Source: Paramecium tetraurelia (taxonomy: Eukaryota; Ciliophora; Oligohymenophorea; Peniculida; Parameciidae). From it: a stretch of 64,000 nucleotides of DNA. The translations under genes were made by a program, and so were the position numbers. Under the pieces are notes generated by a model. That model did not search any database. It saw only the letters and a list, made by a program, of their open reading frames with translations, and was not told where the DNA came from. Where the stretch lies: assembly GCF_000165425.1 (NCBI RefSeq), contig NW_001799155.1, positions 254,022-318,021 of the forward strand. Reading direction: 5' to 3'. Below, one piece after another: positions 11,181 to 25,130 of the stretch. Numbering within the stretch: the first letter of the stretch is position 1; every line of letters begins with the position of its first letter.

Positions 11181-12721
11181 TCAAGGATTGGTTTAATTGA
11201 TTTCATCTTTTTATTAATTAAAAGATCCCATTCCATACACTTATTCAGTAATTAATTATTCTTGTGATGATTTATCAAATCTTAAATTAGTTTACATTAC
11301 TAATGTACAATTTCTTTATCTTAAAGAAAGGGTTAAAGCATGATCTCTGACTAAACTAATATTTTTGCCAAACTACATAAAGGGATTTTTTGAGAATGTT
11401 GGCATTTATTATTTCTTAAGACTAATATTTTATAAATTTCATACATTGAAATATTGTTTAATTTGTAGAAATCTACTTCCTACTCAATGGAATCCTAGGA
11501 TACGAAAAACTTGTGTTTCAAAAGGTTATCAGCCGACCATCTGAAATCTGGGTTTTTTGAAAGCATCTTCATTAAAATATCTTTTTCAAGATCATCCAAT
11601 TAATCAGATGAAAATTTGCTTAGATTTATTTCACATTTTCTATTCAATTCTAATTACTCTTTCCTATCCTTTTTTTCAAACAAGGGTTCTCCTATTAATC
11701 TTAAATTATTTAAATTCATTTACAAAACATATAAAATAACTCCTGCACTAAATATATCACAAGATACAGTGTATCTGGCCAAATCGGAATCTTGTTCTAG
11801 AATTTCAGGAGCAACAAAACCTGGTGTTCCACATTTTGGATAAGTATAAGGATGAGAATCTACTGATTATGCAAGTCCAAAATCTGCAATTACTAAAGAT
11901 TCTAAATCTTTATTCATAAATAATATGTTTTCCGGTTTTAAATCTCTATGCATTATGTTATGATGATGAATAAACATCAACCCTTCAAGTAGTTATTTCA
12001 TTATTAGTTTGATGTCTGACCTACTGAAAAGAGTTTAGCGTTTTTTCATCAAAGATAATAATGAACCACCTTTAGCCATTTCCATTACTAAATAATAGTT
12101 TTAATTTCCTATATAGAGTTCATGTAACAATAAAATGTTATCATGCTTCTACTCAGAAAGAATTCTCATCGTTTCTATTTCTTATTGCAATTATTTCTAA
12201 CCATTCTTTTTTTCATTAATACGTTGTTAATCAATACATTTAGCAGCGTATTGTTTCTTCGTAAATAGATTAGTTAATTCGAGAACTGTTGCGTATGACC
12301 CTCTTCCTAAAACAGATTCAGCTGAATATTCATCTTAAATCTACACTTGGAAAACATATAATGCAAACTTCTATTTGAGTTCCCTTAACTACTCATTTGT
12401 TCCATGGTATTCATATTGTTAGCCACTTACTTAAAATATAATTGAATTTAATTTGGTTTTTGAATATGTCCATTTAATTCTTAATTCAGAATTGATTCGA
12501 AATTGACGTTCTGGTATCTAAACATAAGGTGACTTAAATATCTCGAAATATAAGGATACCTTTCCAATACAAATTAAATTCTTAAACAAATACAGGTATC
12601 TCAGACCCCTCCCAATAAATTTCTTCTTAGTCAACAGACACCTATATTTACACAAATCATAATCGACGGTTTTTAACTTTCTTTCTGCATCCTCATGAAC
12701 AGTTTGAGATTTTTGTCTCAT
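11181..12721 (-). CDS. Ser/Thr protein kinase with PH-like N-terminus (CAMK-like)
   Basis: ATG 12721-12719 opens a PH-like region of about 130 residues (basic beta-rich, [12 protein letters not shown], then [12 protein letters not shown]). The kinase domain follows: Gly loop GRGSYATV, Lys in [19 protein letters not shown] as IADFGLA, and APE as [12 protein letters not shown]. All catalytic residues are present. After the kinase domain comes a helical tail of more than 100 residues. The 3' end is uncertain: the frame has no TGA before it runs into CKS1, so a tail intron is needed. Removing GTATGG...AAAAG (32 nt) gives a stop at 11183-11181, and an alternative intron gives a stop some 120 bp earlier. 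Confidence 0.85.
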
Positions 12722-12743
12722 TATATAAATATATAAATTTTAT

Positions 12744-13736
12744 TCATATCAAGTTTTTAATTTTTACATGTTTTACTTTGAAATTCGATCTTTTATTTTC
12801 TTTCTTTTGATGCTGTCTCAGGAGTTGTTAAGTTAGGTACTTTTTACTTGTAAATAGATATAAACAATAATTGTAGGTTTTTCGGTGATCATTTCAAAAT
12901 AAATTCATAAATATCTACTAGTAAACAATATTTTATTACAGTGATTTTAATTACTGGTTATTCACCATTTACTAATTTAAAATAACAAATTATATTATGT
13001 TACTCAGGCTGAACCATAAATCCTTCTATACCAAATTAAAGGACTTTTCATTAATTTAAAATCACTAATCCAGCTATCAATTCGAAAATATTATTAAAAG
13101 AAGTCTTAAATGCCTGCTCTTTCTTTATTTTCCTGTTTCAATGATAAATATTAAAAATCATCCTTTTATCTCTAAAATACTATATTAGAGAATTATGGTA
13201 TATCATCAAATATCTAATATAAATGATTTTATTTGGCTTAAAACTATCAATCAGAGAAATTAACTTTATCGAATTTTTGAGAGGAATAATAAATAGGATC
13301 TTCAAAATTCTATGCTTCATCTATGTATACATGCGCTGCTGGGAAAATTCTGGAATTCGAATTCCTTTATATTTATAGTTAAGTAGTTCAAATTAATCAT
13401 CTTGATGATTCTTGGAGTACAGAAATATTTGAGCAATTAGTTTGAAATTTGTAAACGTTATTATTATGATTGTTACTATATTTGTGAAGGTTGATATCCA
13501 ATTTAAATGTCTTAAGGTTAAAGTATAGATTTTAATCAGACAGTTAATATTTACAACTGCTAATCTCTAGAATTAAAGGTCTTTTCTGATGCAATTAAAG
13601 AGTTGCAAATTGTTATCCTGGCGAACTGTTTGATTAGACAAACTCGGAAAAACTGAGTTGCTTACTTAAATTGACTTGGTTTTTATAATTGGTAACATTT
13701 TCTGTCCTGTTTGCATATGGATTTTTTAATAACATT
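12744..13736 (-). CDS. Hypothetical gene, multi-exon, structure unresolved
   Basis: ATG 13736-13734 begins MLLKNPYANRTENV and stays open for more than 100 codons. Further coding-like exons follow, with likely introns of 31, 21 and 19 nt. The last frame could stop at 12746-12744, just before the kinase start. Two readings of the middle differ: one gives a hydrophobic segment followed by RILKILFIIPL, faintly like TMEM184/Ost-alpha, and the other gives a soluble acidic/Gln-rich stretch. I cannot choose between them, so no function is assigned. Confidence 0.4.
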
Positions 13737-13793
13737 TTATTTATAAAAGTAATAAGAGATCTAGATTATATTACAATATGATTTAAACTAGAC

Positions 13794-14954
13794 TCATTTC
13801 AGTGAAATAACTAGCTTTTGATTTTTGAATTCATAATCGGAGAATACAGCTATTATTTTTAAGGTTTCGGGGATATTCAACATACTGATTTCCAAACTAT
13901 CAGAGGAAATAATTTTAATTTCTAGTTGAGTATCTATGTTTACCTGTAACTTTGACAACTAATCGAATCATTTCTGATATCTCCATTGGTTCAGAAACGC
14001 CACTCAAAATAATCGTCTTGGAAAGAGGAGCAATTACCTTTGGCCCGTTCGGATTGTAATAAATCATGTATTCATCTTGAATGGTTGTTGGTTGTAATTA
14101 ATATAAGGGGATGTATGTTATACGCCACTATTTTAGATAAAAAATGGATACTTATTGATCAAAAAATGTTATATTGTTTAGGTATTCTTTTGCAATTTAA
14201 GCAAACTCTACTGTTTAATATCTTATAAACACTCGTTTAAATTGCTTTTCGTATAATATTTCTTCTATGTTACCAAATTTATTAAAAATATTATACAACA
14301 TCTTGGCGGTTACTCTTTCATCAATAGATTATATTTTAATAATTTTGGATGGTTTTTGAGCGATCATATTTTCGACATCCTCAGAAATCACAGGAGTTGT
14401 ATTAGGTTTTTATTTTAAGAAGTCTTATGCCTCATCCTCAGAATCTGAATTAAGTAAATTATTTATCTCTTCATTTCTTTATGGACTCATATTCCTTTAA
14501 GGAGTTTATGTAAAAGTTCGAGTAAATTGATCTAATTGTTATCTCAAAATATTTGGATCATCTGTGTTTGAATGTTTCACTACATCTGAATTAGTAATGC
14601 TTGTTTAAGTATAGTCAGTTCCTCGAGATTTGTCTACTACTTCCAAATCTAAATTTTTTAGGCGAGAAAAATGTATTGTTAATCTAAATTTATAAGTAAT
14701 TGATACTTTCCTTCCCCCTCAGCCAAATATTTACCGATTTTATCTTTCCTTGCCTCGATTGCATGTTTGATATCATAGTATTCGACAAAAGCCTTGTTTG
14801 CTTTACCCCTTTCGAAAATGAGAATCTTTTTGATATCCCCATATTTTCCAAATTGTTCAAATAACAAGTCATTACACAATGGAAATGTTGGGGATAATTG
14901 TGTTATTACAAGAAGCAAAATTTTGCTGGGTGGATCTCTTGAATTATTATTCAT
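13794..14954 (-). CDS. RRM RNA-binding protein, PTB/hnRNP-L-like
   Basis: The protein has 371 residues with introns 14684-14706 (23 nt) and 13922-13943 (22 nt). The first RRM (about 8-95) has the PTB-type start KILLLVITQLSP, the segment QFGKYGDIKKILIFERGKANKAFVEY split by no intron, and the linker LKNLDLEVV after the first splice. A second RRM sits near 190-265 (KIIKIQSIDERVTAKMLY). A third, weaker one ends the protein (LKIIAVFSDYEF). PTB/hnRNP-L proteins bind pyrimidine- or CA-rich RNA and regulate splicing or translation. In a genome of 20-30-nt introns its target role would be of interest. The loss of canonical aromatic RNP residues fits PTB-type RRMs. Confidence 0.83.
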
Positions 14955-15061
14955 TTATAAATAATATATATGAATTCTTCTCAAATTTATTTTGATTATA
15001 TTATCCAAAGTTTTCAATAAGAATCATCTCACAATTAATTCAAAATAATTATTAATATTAA

Positions 15062-15621
15062 TCATTCCAATTTCAAAATATGATTCTTGAAATAACTCAA
15101 TTTACTATAAGTGTAAATGGGAGCATAACTGATTGCAGTTTATGGGTAACTCGTCTTTGAATATCCTGGATCATTGACGTTAAAAGTATCTCCTGAATAT
15201 GATGTCATTAACACATAATGAGACCCTTCATTTACACCAAGAATCACATGATCCCCTCTATCAAATTTTACTTAAATAATTTAATCTATATACATTTTGC
15301 TTAAGATGCAGAAAATTTTCCTTAATATATAAATCCAAAGTCCTAAATAGAAGACCAAATAAAAAGATCTCCTGAAGCATAGCCGTTGTTTCTCTTTAAC
15401 CATGAATTCATTGTTCTTGGAGTTGTGACTCCATCTGTTGTTATTCCTTATGTGTTAAATATCATGGCTATTGATGAGATCAAACTTCCATTTGAACAAA
15501 TTGAACTCGATCCTGTTCCTAATTTATCAGATCCCCAATTTGAATCACACTGTTTGTATGAAGTGTACAATCTTCCATTTACAAACAGCAAAATCAAAGC
15601 AATACTTATGATTTATTACAT
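15062..15621 (-). CDS. Secreted C39-like peptidase-fold protein, probable Cys-to-Ser
   Basis: The protein has 178 residues with one 23-nt intron (15271-15293). The N-terminus MQQIISIALILLFVNG is a signal peptide. The mature part follows the peptidase C39-like pattern of ciliates: YKQCDSNWGSDKLG, a helix-starting segment ICSNGSLISSIAM, TPRTMNSWLKRNNGY, GSHYVLMTSY and VNDPGY. His127 and Asp143 of the triad are present. The position where the nucleophilic Cys is expected (NG-C-L) is Ser46. Cys25 and Cys42 are elsewhere and may form a disulphide. It is therefore either a non-peptidase binding protein or uses another nucleophile. Export through the secretory path is likely. Confidence 0.8.
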
Positions 15622-15982
15622 TATTATTTATAAATGATTTATTCAATTCAGAATCAAATTCATTGTGCTTTCAAGTTAGATATTGTTAATAAGAGTGTTG
15701 AAAATATAGAATGGTAGAAAAATATGGTGAAATATTCATTTTTAATTTCTAAATCAAACATCTTCCTGCTCTAAATTTAATTATGATCTCTCTACGTTAA
15801 CTTTTTATCTCCCAACATCTCTTTAAAACTATATTGCAAATGATTTTTAATCAATTTTAGTATTTGGAAACGAGAATTCGTTCCTTTTGATTTGACTGTT
15901 ATTTAGAATATTCAAATTTACAAGATTATCAACACTACAGATTCCTGCAGAAAATTATTACTGAGTTTCTTGTTTGCTCTTA
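15622..15982. other. Intergenic between two minus-strand genes
   Basis: About 360 bp between the giant gene's stop and the C39-like gene's start. It is A+T-rich and I see no supported gene or RNA. Confidence 0.55.
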
Positions 15983-18900
15983 TCAATACTATTTTTAGTA
16001 GTGTTTTTTGAAGACAACTCTAATTGTTTGAATCTAAATGATAGATGAAATATACTTTTTAAATTATATAATCAAGCGAGCTTAAGGTATTAAATATTCT
16101 CTCAATTTCCCATATCTTTTTTTAATTCTTTCATATTTATTTTTGTGTGTCTCAAGGAAAATTTTCAAGAATGGATGATACTCCGCTAGATTAGGAAAAT
16201 ATTTTTATATTGTTTCTTTTAATTTGTCTATGTTTTCTTAAAGCTTATTGAAATATGCAAATAGTATCTGCATTAACATTCGAAAAATATAAAATCCATT
16301 AAGTAAGCCAATTATTATATAGAAAGGCCATTAAATCTCAATCAAATCTTATTATTGAGCTGTGTAAATTGAACTAGCCAAAATAATTGATACAGCACAA
16401 ATTACGGTTGATTATGTGTCAATTATATTTAATTGGCCAGTCATATAAGGTTGCTGTTTAGATGCTATAAAAGTATAAGCAAATAAAACGAGAAAGACTA
16501 AAGATGCTTTTATTGAAACATGATCATCATAATAAGCCAAAACAATAATAATGATTTGTTTTTGGACAATTTTTAATGTTTCCCAGAAATATGCATGAAT
16601 CCTATATTCATTATATAAGTATCCCCATGTTTTTCTAACAGAGTAGTAATCGAGATGGTCTCTATTTTTATAGACTCCATACCAAAAAGAGCAGGGAAGT
16701 AGGAATCCAAAAGTGAATAATAAGGGTATGCTAAATGCCATCGACCATTTAAAATGTGAAATTGTATCATATCGATATGATACATTTCCTTAAATCCAAT
16801 ATTCATCTGATATTATTCTGTAAGATAATATTGATATGATTCCTCCTATTAAATTTGGCTAAAAAAATATGAACAAATATATCAAGGATGTAGAAATATA
16901 AGAAATGTTGAATGTTATTTTCTTAGTAATTATTAAGATTCCATATAAACTAAAAATAATTGCTATATAAGTGGAAGTCATAATTAGGCTCCAAATAATT
17001 CTAAAGTATATTATCAATATATCTGTTATGGTGACTAAAAAGCAATCTAATGAATAAGCGAGCGATTCAATAGGGTTGCCAACTGTATTGACAACCGAAG
17101 CTAACCCTGTTGGAATTTGCAATTAAAAAGTAGAAATGGTTGAAATAATTTGAAGATAATTTGTGAAAACTTTGATAAGAATAGCTGTTTGAGCTTCTTT
17201 TATTGCTAATCTAACTCCAAAAGACTTCAGGATTAATCCTTAAATAAATTCCTCAAGCATTTATATAGTGCTATTCACTGAAATAAATGTTGAAATGAAC
17301 GTCCAAAGACTCACAAAAATTATTGTAATAATATTGTATGCTATTTAATCACAACTTCCGCATGAATAAGTAGAACTTACAGAATAAGATCCACTTCCTC
17401 TAGAATTATATAAATCACATTATTCACATAAAGCTCCTATGTGTCCTTAGATGCATGATTTATCCCCTGGTTTCCAACCACCTTAGCAATTCTTATCCAA
17501 ATGATAACAATTTTCAATAGTTTGACTATAATAATATGGTCTCCAATAATGTTCCCTTAGTTCTATCATACTTGATTCCAATGATTTAATTTTAGAATTA
17601 TCTTTATAGCTGCAGTTTTAAGCAGCCAAAGATACTTAGTATTAATTCTAAAAGGTATCACAGAGAACACATCCACCAGATGTTTGATTTAAGAATTCCC
17701 CTAATTAGCAGTGAAATGTTCGAATATCAACAAACAATTTATAATCTTTCACATAATTATAAATTTCATAAGGTGGAATTTCTTTGTATTAAGGGACTAA
17801 CACACTATTACATTAAATTGATAATCGAAGAACAATATCCTAATCATAGGTAGGATTAAAGTAAATGATTAGATTATCTAAATTATAATCTCCCGTTGTA
17901 TCATTAAATATCACTTCATATTATGATAGATTATATTAGACATTTTATTACTCCTATTAAGATCTTAAATTAAAAGCTATCGGTTATAAAATGCAATTCG
18001 AACCTGACAAACCCTTTATTTATTCCTAAAACTTATCCAAAGCAATAATCCTGAGGGTAAGATTATAAGGGATAAATTCTGAATTCACTGGATCAAAATA
18101 CCTGTAGTTGGTTATGGCTGTTCCTGAAGGTAACATTAACTGATACTGTTTAGATGAGGATCCTAAAATCTTATATGGATCGATAAGAATCTGTTCAACG
18201 ATCTATTTATCAGTTTTGATAATTTCTTTCTTTTGAAGAATTAATCTTTTCTAAATTGCTAATGTTAATGATCTTGGTTTTTCCAAAGCACTAGAGCCAA
18301 ATAATGTTGAGTTATTGAAATCCAATAATAAATCTAACTACTTAGTCTATTGAAGTGATTAAGAACTTAAATAAATGCCTCCTGCAATCTCAGCTTTATT
18401 TTCAATAATTTTTGTATCTAAAATATATAGTTCTTCTTTCTCAGATGAATAATAAATTGCACCTCCAAGATCTGCAAGATTATTTTAAAAAATGCAATCT
18501 TTAATAATAGTACTAATACTCATTATTAAAATTGAACCACCGTAAGTTGCAGAGTTATTTAGAAATTGACTCTATTTTATCATCAGCTAATATTTCATGC
18601 TATTTAACAGATTTTCGTAATTATGTTATTGCAAAATCCTATAATTTGGTTAAGGATCTTAAATTATCAAATCATTTTTATTTTTAGCAATTGAAAGACA
18701 GCCAGTCCTCCCGCAATGACTGTTTTTTATCAATATTTTCGAAATCTTAATATTTTCGAAATCTTATTGTTCAATTTCTACTATTCTAATCAAACCAAAA
18801 TAGCAGTTTATGCATTCTACATTTGTAATATCCATTTTTTGTATTGTTACTTTGTTTCTAACATTAATTTATTCAATTTCAATCAAGCTGAATTTAAGGG

Positions 18901-21900
18901 ATGGATTTTTGAAAATTTAAGCCTAATTACAAATTAATTGATTTAAATTGTATTAATCATTAATATTTTCATTAAGTTAAGCAATATATTAAGTCAATTT
19001 GAGGGGGCAATCTAATTAAATTGGAAATGCAGTTTTTATTATTAAGCATTCCCTCTTTTCAGTCTTCAAAAATTGATACAATTAATTTATTTACAGATCA
19101 AATATTTTCAATTCTCCAGCATATTCTAAATATTTAATTATATTATTACATTATCTAAAGTTGAATTGGATTAGAGGTGAAAATCCTACTGTGCAATTAG
19201 TAATCTTGATGTTCGACATCAAAATGTTCTAAGCTTGTACAATTTTAAGTAAAAATTATGTATAAATGGATATAAACTGACAATTCTTGATACTAAAATT
19301 TCCAAATTCAACATAAATTAAAGGATTTTATTGAATTATGTTTACAGCATCTTCATCATTTATTCCATCTAAATATGAATAATAATTTTCGAGTCCTACT
19401 TTTGTTGAATAGAACTCTATATCCTTAAACACTATATAAGATTAAACAGTATCCTTTTTCGTTAAAACATATGAAAAAAATGAATTTTAAATCGAAAAGC
19501 AATCTTTAACAATTAACTTTTCCAACTCAATTATATTTAATGTTTCGGATGGATTTATGTAAATTGCACCACCATCATATCTGCTAAAAGATTTATCAAA
19601 TGTAACATTCTTAATTTATAGAGTTAATGCAGATGAAACGGCATCAATATAAAGGCAACCTCCTTTTGAAAAATATAAGGAGGATAAAGTGGTTTTTGTA
19701 TTTGAAAATTCTGAATTTGTAATATTAATAATGCTAGTTCCAGATGTAATTATATAGAAACCTCCTCCATAAATTGAAAAAGAGGCATTAACCTTTATGT
19801 TTTGTATCTCTATTGAATTTGAAATTATCATGCCATTTCCACTGTTTGATTTTATTGGAAAAATTAATTATAGGTCTATTGTAGATTTAACTTGAATGAT
19901 TGATATTATCATATATCTACTCATTATTGAGTAATTCATTATATTGTTGTTTTTAAAAGTGGAATCCTTAATATATACCTTTTTTGAAACAATGTATATA
20001 ATTGAATCAGTTGAGTTTGTTACTAAATTTTAATAAAATTAACAATCTTATATAAACACATTTCCATATTTTATAAATAGCAATATTGTAGAGGAAGAAA
20101 TTGAAGATAAAGTTTAATAATATGTGTTTAGGTGATTATTTGAAAATTTTGTATTGATAAAGGTAACAAGTACCTTTTATTATGATTCAAGGGAGATTAA
20201 AGCAGAATTTTTATTAGTGGTTGAGATTATTAATAAATTAGAACTAAATTAGGAATTTTGCACAACAATTGTTTCTTCCACCATTTTTTGCATTATATCA
20301 TATCCTTTTAAAATAATCAATGGGGTATTGAAACTTAAACAGGTTGAAACATTTAAATTATCAATAAAAAGCCTTTGATATTAACCCACATATAAAAAGA
20401 AATACAATTCCATTATAGCAAATTGTGATACACATTCGATAGATGAATGTAAGGCTTTTGAAAAATATCTTTGATCCTAAAAGAATTACCAATTTCTTAT
20501 TTCTAGAGTCTTTGAATTAAAGATGGTCATTTCAGGATGCCCATAACCTCTCTGTATTTATACATCGTATAAATAACAATATTGGCATTCAATATATATC
20601 ATTACCTAATCAAAGGAGACTTAAGTATTTTAAAAATTAGGGTTTGATATGCAATTCTTTATGGTTAAATTGGTTAAATTAAGCAATAACTAATCTATTT
20701 CATCATACTTCACAATTTTGATAATTTATTACTTGTTATTATAATTAATGTTTAAAACTTATAAATTCTTTATTACAATTTTCGAGGACTAATTTAAAGC
20801 GATTTAAGATTTAGTATAATTAACTTTATTATGTATTAAACTGCTTAATTCTATAAGTGTTTAATTTATTATACAACCTTCTAAGTTTATCACATTGCTT
20901 GAAAATAATGATGAGTTGTCTTTAAGTTTAGAATTCTATAAAATCAACTAAGAAACAAATACTGATTCTACAATGGGGAGGATGAAAATATTTGAATTCA
21001 AAAAATCAACATTATGTAAAAATATTTACTGAATATTTAAAGTACCTATCGTATAATCTAATAAGCCACTACATATGAAAAAGTTAGCTCGTTCGAATAT
21101 AGAGTCAATAATACTAATATTTCTTAATTCAGACTGATATTGAAGGTGATTTGTATTAGCTAAAAATTTGAAAAACGTTGTATCTATAAATATGGAATTT
21201 ATAATTGCCATATTTGATATTTGAATCTAATTTTTAGAAAGATTGGTTTAAGAAATAAAAGTAAATATATCAGATTATTGTATTTTTATATTGCTAATTA
21301 CTAAGTTTTTGATGAAAATGGAATAAGGAATATTTGATTCAACTTTAAAACCTTATCCACTTATTGTGGGACCTCTACTTTCAAATTTACAATCTTTCAG
21401 ATTCAAATTCATTTTGCTTTTAAAATTGCTTAAAGAGAGAATTGAGCTACCAGTAATAGAATCTTCGTTGTTTGTAAATTAAAAATTGATATTTTCAAAA
21501 CTTATTGTCGTAAAATTATTAAAAAATATTGTTGAGGGGATTAAGAGATCGATTGGATCATCTGATGTCTATTGTTTTCCCTTAAATTTAATATCAATTT
21601 ATTATACTGAAAAAACCTGTTATGCTAATGTGGAGAAAATCTTTAAGTTATTAAGAAATTCACATGGCCTGTCTTCAAATTAAAATAAAGTATATTCAAA
21701 TGAAATATGCCTTGCCGAAATATCATTTAGATAATCAAAAAGTTAAGTAGTCTCTAATTTTTCTAAATAACCAATGTCAAAAAAGGTATAAAGAATTACA
21801 TTCTTGCTTTCAAAGTACTCATCGTTTGTTTAAAAATATTCATCATAATAAGTTGTATCATCACAATGAATAATTTGCCTAAAAATAATTTTGTTATAAC

Positions 21901-24900
21901 ATTGTTCATATTTGTTACAAACAACTATTGTTTATGACAATGAATCTTAATAATATTTTTCTGGAGTATTGCCAACTTTTGCTTTTTCATAGCATTTTCG
22001 AGTTTAAAATTTATTCGAATCAGTTAAAATAAAGTAAGGATTAACTTATTAAATTTCTGATTCGCTTCTCTCCACACAAGCAATACAATTAGGTGGACAT
22101 TGTAGGCAACCTCCGTTTTCATTTTAACTTTTCATGAAACCAGCAATCGTTTCTAAACATTAAATACATGTTGCTTTTCCATTTATGATCTCACATTTAT
22201 TACAAGTTTAATCACAATTTTTTATGCATAATTAGTTATATAATATATATCCATAATGACATGATGTACAGATTAATTTCATATCTGATTCAGAATTCAA
22301 GGATGCATAATTTTCAAATGGATGATCATTATTAAGATTAATGAAATATTTATAAAACGCCTTAATACTCCATTTCCAATAATCTCTATATTTAACATTT
22401 TATTATATACAAGTCTTGCAACTTTAGCCACATTAAATACATTAACCTTTAAGAATTGCTGAATAATAGCCATCCTAACATACTATACAAAAGGATTCAT
22501 TATCTATGTAATTGTGAATACAGGAAATACAGTTTGGAATCATTATGCAATTTGATACTTAAACAGCATACTGATTGGTTTTGCTAATTATACAAGTTTT
22601 CTTTTAATTTTCAATTTCGATAATGGCGAATTCGCAATCATCATCTATTTCCTTCAACTCGCACTTTTAGCTATTGAAATTATAATGATAATTCTCTTTG
22701 CATAGGGCACAACCTATATGTAATTATCGAAAGTTGAAATTTATCACTTTAAAATTGATATCTAAGCTTGTTTGTAATAGACGACCATTGAGAATGTAAT
22801 CAAAACAATATATACAATTTTCTATATTGCATTATCTGCAATTCTATCCATCCATAGATAAATAATATTTTAAAGGTGAATCTTTACAGAAATTACAAAG
22901 TCTAGATGCATCGCACTCCTGACAATAATCCCCACAAAAAATGCATTAATTCCTAATTATTTATTGATTCTCTAAACAACCAATGCATTAATATGATCCA
23001 TTGTTATTACTCTTGCAAGTTAAGCAATCGCCACATTTCAAACATATCTTTTCTTCACTTAAATAATAATTAGAAAAGCAATTTTTGCATTCAAATGAAT
23101 TTAAGCACTCCATACAGCCATTTAAACAAGGTTTACATTCTGAATTTTCTAAATAGAAACCATTTCTACATCTTTCTTTACTAATACAACCTTGACACAA
23201 TTTAAGATCGTAAGTTCCATTTACGTTCGTTAGCATATAAAAATATAGATAATCATTTTAGTCACTTTTTTAAACTTAATATAAATAGTCTTCTTGTAAT
23301 TCATAAGTTTCGGCTTTCATTTTACAAGTTAAGGTTTATCCAAATTATTTTGGTGATACCAAACAATCTAAACAAATTATTTATTTACCAGCGTACACTT
23401 CATAAAAATAAGGACTATGATAGTTATAAACTAAATACCATTATACACACATGCCTTAATATTCAAAATAGCCAAAATTGCATTCAATTTCATTCTAATT
23501 GCAGATGCTATAACCTGACTGCTAACAAAATAATTCTACTTCTTATATGTATATCTATGGGAATGCTTAGGTTACTGATTAGCAATCTTAGACACCTTCT
23601 ATATCTATATATCTTTATTAACAAGCACAAGTTTTCTCGTTTTTTGTAAGGTGTCTAAAACTTTAATCAGAACAAGAAAGACAGTTATATTTAGTAGGTC
23701 CCTCACATTCTAAACAAGAATAATGACATGGAGGTTTATATTCATTAATTTTTGGACTACATAATAGTAAAAATTAAACATCACTAACATATCCTCTTAA
23801 ATAATTTTAAGCATAGTAATCTCCTCCTAAGAAAATCTAAAAATTAGTTCCTGAAAAATGACGTATAGTTTTACTCCAAGTAAAAGAGCGAACTTAATTA
23901 ATAGAAGGAAAAAAAATAGAAAAGTAAGGTTATTCCTTATTGTTTTTGCTTCCAAATTCATAAAAAAAATAATGCCATTTAATTAATAACTCTGTATATT
24001 CGTCTCCAAATTAACGAATTCTATCATCTTCATTTGTCTAGTGTCTCTCTTTTACAGGAAACTCATATGAATAAGTAGAAATTTCAAATCCATTCTCAGA
24101 AGGGATACTACTCTAATAATATTTCAAGAGTAAATCTCTATCTCCTATTGTTAAATCATCACCATAATCTTAATTTAATGTTATTCGAAAAATGGTGGTC
24201 TCCTATAGAACCTAACTCGATTCAGCTATCATAACCCATCCTTAAAATACATATCTCGGTGTATAAGAAAATTCTTATGTAAAAGTCTTTATATAATGAG
24301 TTCCATTCATTTTCTAGTTTTTTCAACTTACTAGATATTACCTCTCATAACAAGATAGATAGCCAAAAAAATCTTCAGAACAGGTGTCTATATCTAAGAA
24401 CACATTATCCTACTCAGCTGAGAAAATACTGGTGAGGCGTCCCATGAATTGACTTAATAAGATAAAACTACCCTCCTGATTCGTGTATGAGTAAGTATTT
24501 CCAACATTGTGCTTTATTGTTTATACATATTGTGGTAAATCATTTACAATCTGAATAGATATATCCTCTTTAGCGTTGTAAAATCCTATAAGGGATTATC
24601 TTAAAATATTGTCAAAATAACAATAAAACATTATCCATTATCCTTCATATAAAATATTATCAAATTCAAATGACAAAGTGTTAGTTAAAGTTTTGAAAGA
24701 GTAAAATACTTTGTGGGTAATTATTTATTTATTTGGATCTATATCAGCAGAAACAACCAACCAATTCACCTTATCATTGGCACGTTCAATGGAATAGATA
24801 AATTGTTGTCCTTGTATAATAATTTAATCTTTTAATATACTGAAATTTTAAGTAGCTCTGTTTGCTAAAAAATTTTAAATATATCTTTACATAGCTCACT

Positions 24901-25130
24901 TATTTATGTCATTGGCTAATAATTCATCCAAACTCCAAATCCTTTATTTGCCTGACCTTGAATAAATTCTTAAGATAATTCTTAATCAATAGAAAATTAA
25001 TTATTGTTTTTACTTAAAAGTGGTATCAAGGATGAAAATAAACATAAATTTTCTACAGGTCTAGAATATTTGATTTAATTTACTTAGGTAAGAAGATGAA
25101 AAGCATTAAGTCAAAAAAGGTTATAAGCAT
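15983..25130 (-). CDS. Giant membrane protein: Cys-rich repeats, beta-helix, multi-TM end
   Basis: A single minus-strand frame of about 3,000 residues runs from ATG 25130-25128 to TGA 15985-15983. It starts with a hydrophobic signal segment (MLITFFDLMLFIFLP) followed by a 23-nt intron (25061-25083). The ectodomain then has an N-terminal domain (to about 23700), furin/EGF-like Cys-rich repeats with many CxxC pairs (about 23700-22050), and a very long Ile/Asn/Ser-rich parallel beta-helix region with GGAIY, GGSIL and GGIYL turns (about 22000-18300). A last Cys cluster (GGCVLCD...CSYKD...CEQCD) follows, then five or more membrane helices (about 17350-16200) and a basic cytoplasmic tail. This layout resembles ciliate families of pectin-lyase-fold membrane proteins of unknown role, probably cell-surface adhesion or sensing. 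Total length modulo three requires at least one more short intron that I did not locate. Confidence 0.85.
18733..18766. repeat. 17-bp perfect tandem duplication inside the giant gene
   Basis: The 17-bp unit beginning ATATTTTCG occurs twice back to back (18733-18749 and 18750-18766). It lies in the beta-helix coding region and its length is not a multiple of three, yet the minus-strand frame stays open across it. It could be a recent slippage event or an assembly artefact. Confidence 0.85.

Noticed and set aside
23350-23649. Plus-strand 99-residue ORF
   Set aside because: Antisense of the Cys-rich repeats of the giant protein, which are continuous on the minus strand.
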